Positions 58,122-64,000 of a DNA stretch of 64,000 nt are shown in pieces. Each line of letters begins with the position of its first letter. Position 1 is the first letter of the stretch. The stretch is from positions 6,709,203 to 6,773,202 of the forward strand of contig NZ_JAGINW010000001.1 in NCBI RefSeq assembly GCF_017876405.1. The letters run 5' to 3'. A program made the translations under genes and the position numbers. Below the pieces are notes generated by a model. The model saw nothing but the letters and a program-made list of their open reading frames with translations. It was not told the DNA's origin and searched no databases. This DNA is from Kibdelosporangium banguiense (GTDB lineage Bacteria > Actinomycetota > Actinomycetes > Mycobacteriales > Pseudonocardiaceae).

Positions 58122-60361
58122 AGTTCAGCAACGGATACTGGCTGCTGCGCGACGGAGTGCAGGCAGCACATCCGGTCGAGGTCTACGACATCACCACCGG
58201 CGACGGCGAGATCGTGGTGCACGCGCCGACGCACCACATCCGTCATCGCGGCGACCTGCTGAAAGGGCCGGTCGTGACGGTCGCGTTCTCCTCACCCATG
58301 CCGGACGTGATCGGCGTGAGCGTGACGCATTTCGAAGGCGAGGTTCCCCACGAGCCGCGGTTCGGGCTGGCCACCGTCGAGCACGAGCCGGAGATCGGCG
58401 AGGACGGGCACCTGCTGACATCCGGCGCCTTGTCGGTGCGGATCCGTCAGAGTGGCAAATGGCAGGTCGATTTTGTCGCCGAGGACGAGATCCTGACCAC
58501 CAGTGCCGCCAAGGGCATGGGTTTCATGAACTTCGAAGGCAAGCACTACGTCCGTGACCAGCTGGATCTGGGTGTCGGGGACACGGTGTACGGGCTGGGT
58601 GAGCGGTTCGGGCCGTTGGTGCGCAACGGCCAGGTCGTCGACATCTGGAACGCCGACGCGGGCACGAGCAGCGAGCAGGCGTACAAGAATGTGCCGTTCT
58701 ACCTGACGAACGCGGGTTACGGGGTGTTCGTCAACCATCCTGGGCACGTGTCGTTCGAGGTCGCCTCGGAGTCGGTCTCGCGCGTGCAGTTCAGCGTCGA
58801 AGGGCAGTCGCTGGAGTACTTCGTCATCTACGGCCCGAGCCCCAAGGAGATCCTGCGCAAGTACACCTCGCTGACCGGACGGCCCGCGCTGCCGCCGATG
58901 TGGTCGTTCGGCCTGTGGCTGTCCACGTCCTTCACCACGTCCTACGACGAGAAGACCGTGTCCGGGTTCATCGACGGGATGGCCGAGCGCGACCTGCCGC
59001 TGAGCGTGTTCCACTTCGACTGCTTCTGGATGCGCGAGTTCAACTGGTGCGACTTCGAATGGGACCCGCGCACGTTCCCGGACCCGGTGGGCATGCTGGA
59101 CCGGCTGAAATCCCGGGACCTGCGGATCTCGGTGTGGATCAATCCCTATGTCGCGCAACGGTCCCCGCTGTTCGCCGAGGGCGTGCGGGGCGGATACCTG
59201 TTGCGCAAGCCGAACGGCGACGTGTGGCAGTGGGACCTCTGGCAACCGGGGATGGCACTGGTCGACTTCACCAACCCGGCGGCGCGAGAGTGGTATGCGT
59301 CCAAACTGGATGCTCTGCTCGATCAGGGTGTCGACTGTTTCAAGACCGACTTCGGCGAACGTGTGCCGACCGACGTCGTCTACTTCGACGGCTCGGATCC
59401 CGAGCGGATGCACAACTACTACACGTATCTCTACAACCAGACGGTCTTCGAGGTCCTGCGGAAACGGCGTGGTGACGGTGATGCCGTCGTGTTCGCGCGT
59501 TCGGCGACCGCGGGTTCGCAACAGTTCCCGGTGCACTGGGGCGGCGACTGCGAGTCGACCTACGAGTCGATGGCCGAGAGCCTGCGCGGCGGGCTTTCCC
59601 TGGGCATGTCCGGATTCGGGTACTGGAGCCACGACATCGGCGGCTTCGAGGGCACCCCGGATCCGGCGTTGTTCAAGCGCTGGATCGCGTTCGGCCTGCT
59701 GTCCTCGCACAGCAGGTTGCACGGCAGTTCGTCGTACCGCGTGCCGTGGCTGTTCGACGAGGAAGCCGTCGAAGTGCTGCGGGTGTTCGCCAAACTCAAG
59801 GCCAGGCTGATGCCGTACCTGAATCACGCGGCACTGCAGGCCAGCACCGAGGGAATCCCGATAATGCGGGCGATGGCGCTGGAATTCCCGGACGATCCGG
59901 CGTGCACCCATCTCGAACGGCAGTACATGCTCGGCGACAGCCTGCTCGTCGCACCGGTGTTCTCCGACGACGGTGACGTGTCGTACTACGTGCCGGAAGG
60001 CGTCTGGACGGACTACTTCACCGGCGAGGAGATCACCGGACCCCGGTGGGCGACGGCCAACTGCGGCTTCCTGTCCGTTCCGTTGCTGGTACGGCCGATG
60101 ACGGTACTTCCGCTGGGTGCGGTCGACAGCCGCCCGGACTATGACTATGCCGACGGCGTCACACTGCAGATCTACCAGCTGCCGGATGGCGCTCGGGTGA
60201 CAACCACGGTCGGTGGTTCGACGTTCCACACCCACCGGCATGGTAATAGCATCCATGTCGACGCGGAATCGGCGCCGCCGGTGTGGCAGGTGGCCTTCCC
60301 CGATGGCGAGGAGCCGATCCAGGCGACGGGGAGCGCCCTGTCGATCGAGGGAATCCAATGA
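58118..60361 (+). CDS. yicI: Alpha-xylosidase, glycoside hydrolase family 31 (YicI type)
   Basis: This 747-residue cytoplasmic enzyme releases alpha-linked xylose from the non-reducing end of xyloglucan oligosaccharides or isoprimeverose. It closely follows E. coli YicI: LDLGVGDTVYGLGERFGPLVRNGQ, SFGLWLSTSFTTSYDE, FHFDCFWMREFNWCDFEWDP and GVDCFKTDFGERVPTDV. The nucleophile is Asp in KTDFGER (about 411) and the acid/base Asp in PVHWGGD (about 477). Both are offset five residues from YicI. There is no signal peptide, so substrate must be imported by the adjacent transporter. ATG 58118 overlaps the permease stop; the open frame further upstream is noncoding. The stop overlaps the next ATG. Confidence 0.93.
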   Translation: MKFSNGYWLLRDGVQAAHPVEVYDITTGDGEIVVHAPTHHIRHRGDLLKGPVVTVAFSSPMPDVIGVSVTHFEGEVPHEPRFGLATVEHEPEIGEDGHLLTSGALSVRIRQSGKWQVDFVAEDEILTTSAAKGMGFMNFEGKHYVRDQLDLGVGDTVYGLGERFGPLVRNGQVVDIWNADAGTSSEQAYKNVPFYLTNAGYGVFVNHPGHVSFEVASESVSRVQFSVEGQSLEYFVIYGPSPKEILRKYTSLTGRPALPPMWSFGLWLSTSFTTSYDEKTVSGFIDGMAERDLPLSVFHFDCFWMREFNWCDFEWDPRTFPDPVGMLDRLKSRDLRISVWINPYVAQRSPLFAEGVRGGYLLRKPNGDVWQWDLWQPGMALVDFTNPAAREWYASKLDALLDQGVDCFKTDFGERVPTDVVYFDGSDPERMHNYYTYLYNQTVFEVLRKRRGDGDAVVFARSATAGSQQFPVHWGGDCESTYESMAESLRGGLSLGMSGFGYWSHDIGGFEGTPDPALFKRWIAFGLLSSHSRLHGSSSYRVPWLFDEEAVEVLRVFAKLKARLMPYLNHAALQASTEGIPIMRAMALEFPDDPACTHLERQYMLGDSLLVAPVFSDDGDVSYYVPEGVWTDYFTGEEITGPRWATANCGFLSVPLLVRPMTVLPLGAVDSRPDYDYADGVTLQIYQLPDGARVTTTVGGSTFHTHRHGNSIHVDAESAPPVWQVAFPDGEEPIQATGSALSIEGIQ

Positions 60362-63159
60362 GGTATCTGACAAGGATTGTGGTGGCCCTTGTGGTGTCGT
60401 TGGGTTTGGTCGCCGCGCCTGCGCCTGTCGCACAGGCGCGCGGGCACCAGGTCGGCTATGACAAGTACTCGCTCACGGTCGACGGGCAGCGAGTGCTGTT
60501 GTGGTCCGGCGAGTTCCACTATTTCCGGCTGCCCAGTCCGGAACTCTGGCGGGACGTCCTGGAGAAGATCCGGGCTGCCGGCTTCAACGGCGTCTCGTTG
60601 TACTTCCATTGGGGATACCACTCTCCGGCGCCGGGTGTGTACGACTTCACCGGTGTGCGTGACGTGGAACGATTGCTGCGGATGACCGAGGAACTCGGTC
60701 TTTACGTCGTCGCCAGACCGGGCCCGTACATCAACGCCGAGACCACGGGCGGCGGATTTCCCGCGTGGCTCAAGACAGTCGAGGGGCGCGCCCGGTCCAG
60801 CGATCCCGGATACACTGCCGCGTACCGGGACTGGCTCGGCCGGATCAATCCGATCCTGGCACGTCACCAGGTCACCCGCGGTGGTTCGGTGATCGCCTAC
60901 AACGTGGAGAACGAGTACGCGGTCAACGTCGACACGGTCTACATGCGCGAGTTACAGGAAAAGGCCAGGGCAGACGGGATTGATGTCCCGATCGTGCACA
61001 ACAACTGTTGCGGTGGGAACCTGGCGAACTGGTCCTCAGGTGAGGGCGCGGTGCAGATCCCTGGTGTCGACGACTATCCGCAGGCGTTCAACTGTGATGA
61101 TCCTGCCACGTGGGGGACATGGGGAGAGGGCGTCACGCGGCGGCTGCGCGACGATGCCCCGGTCTACGCCGCGGAGTACCAGGCCGGTGCGATCGACCTG
61201 AACAACGCCGGGTACGACAAGTGCCGGGAACTGACCGGGCCGGACTACATGAAGGTGTACTACAAGTCGAACATCATCGGCAGCGGTGCCACGATGTACG
61301 GCTACTACATGATTCACGGCGGCACATCCTGGGGATGGCTGCCGCAGCCCAACGACGTCTATACCTCGTACGACTACGGAGCCGCGATCACCGAGTCACG
61401 CGGCCTCACAACGAAGTACGACGAATTCAAGCGGCAAGGCTATTTCCTGAACACAGTCAAACCGCTGGCCAAGACCGACGCCGCGCCCGCGCCCCGGTCG
61501 AGCGACCCGGCTGTGTTCACCCAGGCACGGTCCAATCCGGACACCGGTACCCAGTTCGTTCTTCTCCGGCATGCCGACAGGCGATCCTCCGCCGACGCCA
61601 CGGCGACGTTGGACTGGGCCACACCGGACGGTGAATACTCCGTTCCGGTCCGTGTCAACGGCAGGGACGCGAAGATCCTCGTCGCCGGGTACGACCTCGG
61701 CGGGCAACGGCTGGTCTGGTCGAGCTCCGAGATCCTGACCCATGTCGGGGTCGACGGCCGTGACGTCGCCGTGCTGTACGGACGGGACGGCGAGCAGGGA
61801 TCCACTGTGCTGCGGTACTCGTCTGAACCGGTCGTCAAGGTACTCGACGGTGACGTGAAGAGTTCGTTCGACGGCAAGGATTTGCGGCTGGACTACACCC
61901 ATTCCGGACTGGCCAGGGTGCTGATCTCAGGCGGCGGACGGCCGCCGATGCTGCTGATGCTCGGCACCGACGAGACCGTCGCCCAGTTCTGGCGGCTGGA
62001 CACGGCGGTCGGGCCGGTGCTTGTGCGGGGCACCTCGATCGCTCGTGAGGCCGAAGTGGCCGGCGACTGGATGGTGCTCAAGGCCGACACGGACCGGGCA
62101 GGCGAGGTGGAGCTGTTCGCTCCGGTCCGGCGGCTGGTCATCGGCGGCAAGCTCGTCGTGACCCGGCGTACCCCCAGCGGGTCGTTGCTGGGCAGGCTGC
62201 CTGGGCCACGGCCGGTGACCCTGCCCGCGTTGACCAACTGGCAGTACCGCGGTGAACCGCCTGCCTTCGGCAATTCGGGCTGGCAACTTGCGGACAAGAC
62301 CACGACCGCGAGTCCGATCAAGCCGAAGACACTGCCTGTCCTGTACGCCGACGAGTACGGCTACCACTACGGCAATGTCTGGTACCGCGGTAGTTTCACC
62401 GCCAGTGGTGACGAGAAGACCGTGTCCCTCAACGCGATCACCGGCAAACGCGGCAACTACCTGGTGTGGCTCAACGGGACGTACCTCGGCTCGGCCTTGG
62501 GCGGGACGCAGGCGGACTCCGAACCGCCGGTGAACCAGGACCCGGGTCGCGGTGACTTCGCCGTGCCGCCAGGGCTGCTCTCCAAGGGAGAACCGGCCAC
62601 GCTCGCGGTCCTGGTGACCAACATGGGCCACAACGACGACTGGACCGCCGACGACACCCGATTCAAACAGCCGCGCGGGCTCTTCGGGGCCTCTGTGGAC
62701 GGTGCTCAGATCACATGGCACATCCGCGGGGCCCGGGGCAGCGACCCAGAGCGTGGCCCGTTGAACGCCGGAGGTCTCTACGGCGAACGGGACGGCTGGC
62801 ACCTGCCGGGCGGACCCGGCCGGTGGGGCAGCAGTCCGCCCGCGACCGTGCCGCCCGGGGTTTCCTGGTACCGGACGACGTTCCGCCTTGACCTGCCGCA
62901 GGATCAGGACGTTCCGGTCGCACTGCGGTTGAGCGCCGGCGACTATCGGGTGTTCGTGTTCGTCAACGGATGGAACATGGGCCAGTACGTCAACCCGTCG
63001 CCACAGCGTGACTTCGTGCTCCCGGCAGGGGTGCTCGGCAGGTCGAACACCGTCGCACTGGCCGTGATCGCGACCGAACCCACGTCACTGGGGCCGGTCA
63101 GCCTTGTGACGCTGGGAAACCACTGGACCAGTGCTGCCGCGGTCGGTCAGCTTCGGTGA
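60358..63159 (+). CDS. Secreted beta-galactosidase, glycoside hydrolase family 35 (large LacA-like)
   Basis: The 933-residue enzyme has a signal peptide (MRYLTRIVVALVVSLGLVAAP, AQA cleavage) and a GH35 TIM barrel from about residue 35. FHYFRLPSPELWRDVLEKIRAAGFNGVSLYFHWGYHSPAPG and ARPGPYINAETTGGGFPAWL mark it. The acid/base Glu is in AYNVENEYAVN (about E186) and the nucleophile Glu in VYAAEYQAGAIDLNNAG (about E273). Several beta-rich domains follow, including two jelly-roll-like ones (WYRGSFTASGDEKTVSL, WYRTTFRLDLPQDQDVPVAL with VFVNGWNMGQYVNP), like the large fungal and actinomycete LacA enzymes. It would remove galactose from xyloglucan or pectic galactan outside the cell. It overlaps a convergent lacI gene by 75 bp. 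Confidence 0.9.
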   Translation: MRYLTRIVVALVVSLGLVAAPAPVAQARGHQVGYDKYSLTVDGQRVLLWSGEFHYFRLPSPELWRDVLEKIRAAGFNGVSLYFHWGYHSPAPGVYDFTGVRDVERLLRMTEELGLYVVARPGPYINAETTGGGFPAWLKTVEGRARSSDPGYTAAYRDWLGRINPILARHQVTRGGSVIAYNVENEYAVNVDTVYMRELQEKARADGIDVPIVHNNCCGGNLANWSSGEGAVQIPGVDDYPQAFNCDDPATWGTWGEGVTRRLRDDAPVYAAEYQAGAIDLNNAGYDKCRELTGPDYMKVYYKSNIIGSGATMYGYYMIHGGTSWGWLPQPNDVYTSYDYGAAITESRGLTTKYDEFKRQGYFLNTVKPLAKTDAAPAPRSSDPAVFTQARSNPDTGTQFVLLRHADRRSSADATATLDWATPDGEYSVPVRVNGRDAKILVAGYDLGGQRLVWSSSEILTHVGVDGRDVAVLYGRDGEQGSTVLRYSSEPVVKVLDGDVKSSFDGKDLRLDYTHSGLARVLISGGGRPPMLLMLGTDETVAQFWRLDTAVGPVLVRGTSIAREAEVAGDWMVLKADTDRAGEVELFAPVRRLVIGGKLVVTRRTPSGSLLGRLPGPRPVTLPALTNWQYRGEPPAFGNSGWQLADKTTTASPIKPKTLPVLYADEYGYHYGNVWYRGSFTASGDEKTVSLNAITGKRGNYLVWLNGTYLGSALGGTQADSEPPVNQDPGRGDFAVPPGLLSKGEPATLAVLVTNMGHNDDWTADDTRFKQPRGLFGASVDGAQITWHIRGARGSDPERGPLNAGGLYGERDGWHLPGGPGRWGSSPPATVPPGVSWYRTTFRLDLPQDQDVPVALRLSAGDYRVFVFVNGWNMGQYVNPSPQRDFVLPAGVLGRSNTVALAVIATEPTSLGPVSLVTLGNHWTSAAAVGQLR

Positions 63160-64000
63160 CAGCAGCCGGACCTCGGACTGGCCGGTCTCGCTGTCCAGCT
63201 GGCGCATCGCCATCTCGACAGCGAGACTGCCCAGTTCCGCGGCCGGGATCGCGATGGACGTCAACGGGACCGCGTGCGCCTCAGCCATGTCCTGCGGGCA
63301 CACCGCGAGAACCGAGATGTCCTGCGGCACCTGCTTGCCGCGCCGGCCAAGCTCGGACAGCAACGGGCCGAGGATGGCTTCGTTGTGCACCACCAGCCCG
63401 GTGACGTCCGGGTTGCTGGTGAACAGCTCGTCGAGGCATTCCCGGAGGGCGTCGTACGACGGCGAGCACGGGCAGGATGTCGCGTGGATTTTGCGTGCTG
63501 CGGCCGTCTTACGGAAGCCACGCAGGAACCGCCCCGCGTAGCTGGTGCCTCGCTTGTAGACAGCGGGGGAGGGCCCGATCAACGCGATGTCCCGGTGACC
63601 GAGATCGGCCAGATGCGTGACACTGGCCGATCCGGCCGCGGTGAAGTCCAAGTCGACACACGTCATCTCGCCCGGCTCGTCCGGCACCCCGATCAGCACG
63701 ACCGGCAGACGCAGGGCGCCCAGAACGGACAATCGCGGCTCGGCGGCCTCCACATCCATCACGATCAACGCGTCCGCGATCGAGGAGGCCGCGATCCGCC
63801 GCAGCCCTTCCGGGCCTTCGTCCTTGGTCATCAACAGCACATCGTGGTCGTACGCCCGGGCTTTGGTGAGCGTCGCGGCCACGAACTGCATGACCACAGG
63901 AACATTCAGGTCGGTTCGCAGGGGAATCACCAACGCCAGCACATTCGTCCGGCTGCTCGCCAACGCCCGGGCCCCGGCGTTCGGGTGGTAGCCGAGCTTG
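63085..64000 (-). CDS. LacI-family regulator, N-terminus cut by window end
   Basis: The frame runs out at 64000 without a start. The first visible residues, KLGYHPNAGARALASSRTNVLALVIP, are the hinge helix after a LacI DNA-binding domain, so only the helix-turn-helix is missing. The effector domain continues (LTKARAYDHDVLLMTKDEG, VLIGVPDEPGEMTCVDLDFTAAGSASVTHLADLGHRDIALIGPS, DVTGLVVHNEAILGPLLSELGRRGKQVPQDISVLA, PLTSIAIPAAELG). At least 305 residues are present. Being convergent with the beta-galactosidase, it probably controls the xyloglucan operon through the TCGAAGCGCTTCGA-type sites; this is inference. Confidence 0.87.
   Translation of the reverse strand, partial: KLGYHPNAGARALASSRTNVLALVIPLRTDLNVPVVMQFVAATLTKARAYDHDVLLMTKDEGPEGLRRIAASSIADALIVMDVEAAEPRLSVLGALRLPVVLIGVPDEPGEMTCVDLDFTAAGSASVTHLADLGHRDIALIGPSPAVYKRGTSYAGRFLRGFRKTAAARKIHATSCPCSPSYDALRECLDELFTSNPDVTGLVVHNEAILGPLLSELGRRGKQVPQDISVLAVCPQDMAEAHAVPLTSIAIPAAELGSLAVEMAMRQLDSETGQSEVRLLSPKLTDRGSTGPVVSQRHKADRPQ

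Noticed and set aside
1..64000. CRISPR arrays, insertion sequences, integrases, prophage genes, rRNA and tRNA genes
   Set aside because: No periodic repeats, transposase or integrase motifs, or RNA gene signatures were seen anywhere in the window.

Overview
The window is GC-rich DNA with strong third-position G/C bias, many GTG and some TTG starts, Actinobacteria-type families (DUF5997, S-adenosyl methyltransferase PF04672, SARP/AfsR and LAL-LuxR regulators, Tat-dependent lipoproteins) and LacI-family palindromes upstream of sugar genes. This points to a soil or plant-associated actinomycete, plausibly Pseudonocardiales; genus cannot be fixed from the sequence alone. I found no rRNA, tRNA, CRISPR array, insertion sequence or prophage. 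The region reads as a chromosomal carbon-catabolism block of self-contained operons.

Layout. 0-8 kb: the tail of a sugar ABC permease, an MFS exporter, a secreted family 11 rhamnogalacturonan lyase behind two CebR-type boxes, an unassigned flavoprotein, a DUF5997/LysR-like divergent pair, and an SGNH esterase. 8.1-13.1 kb: a quinate/shikimate catabolic cluster (MHS transporter, TetR regulator, 3-dehydroshikimate dehydratase, quinate/shikimate dehydrogenase) whose three promoter regions carry related copies of one operator. 13.3-23.6 kb: a sialic acid locus (dipeptide-type ABC importer with a permease-ATPase fusion, two secreted sialidases, a lyase of the NanA family, a GntR regulator) with the same 21-bp palindrome at two promoters. 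23.6-27.9 kb: two methyltransferases flanking an AfsR/SARP-type regulator broken by a frameshift. 27.9-34.1 kb: an acyl-CoA ligase and a PaoABC-like molybdenum aldehyde oxidoreductase with a divergent TetR. 34.3-41 kb: a membrane-anchored sulfite-oxidase-fold molybdoenzyme with a fasciclin lipoprotein, a class A flavin monooxygenase and a large LuxR regulator. 40.9-51 kb: a LacI regulator divergent from a rhamnose operon (CUT2 ABC importer, mutarotase, rhamnose isomerase) that also carries a secreted BNR-type beta-propeller protein and an arabinose/fucose-isomerase-like enzyme. 51-54.9 kb: a small orphan ORF, an acyl carrier protein relic, a HxlR regulator divergent from a CrtI/RetSat-like flavoprotein, and a ricin-type lectin. 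55-64 kb: a CUT1 ABC importer with a cytosolic GH31 alpha-xylosidase, a secreted GH35 beta-galactosidase and a LacI regulator cut by the window end; the enzyme pair fits use of galactosylated xyloglucan oligosaccharides.

Together the operons describe an organism that harvests plant cell-wall sugars (rhamnogalacturonan, rhamnose, xyloglucan side chains), plant aromatics (quinate/shikimate) and sialic acid. Each block appears to have its own local repressor, and the candidate operator can be read from repeated palindromes. The least described parts are the rhamnose operon's BNR protein plus second isomerase, and the readable but unassigned operator sets for the sialic acid, quinate and xyloglucan operons.
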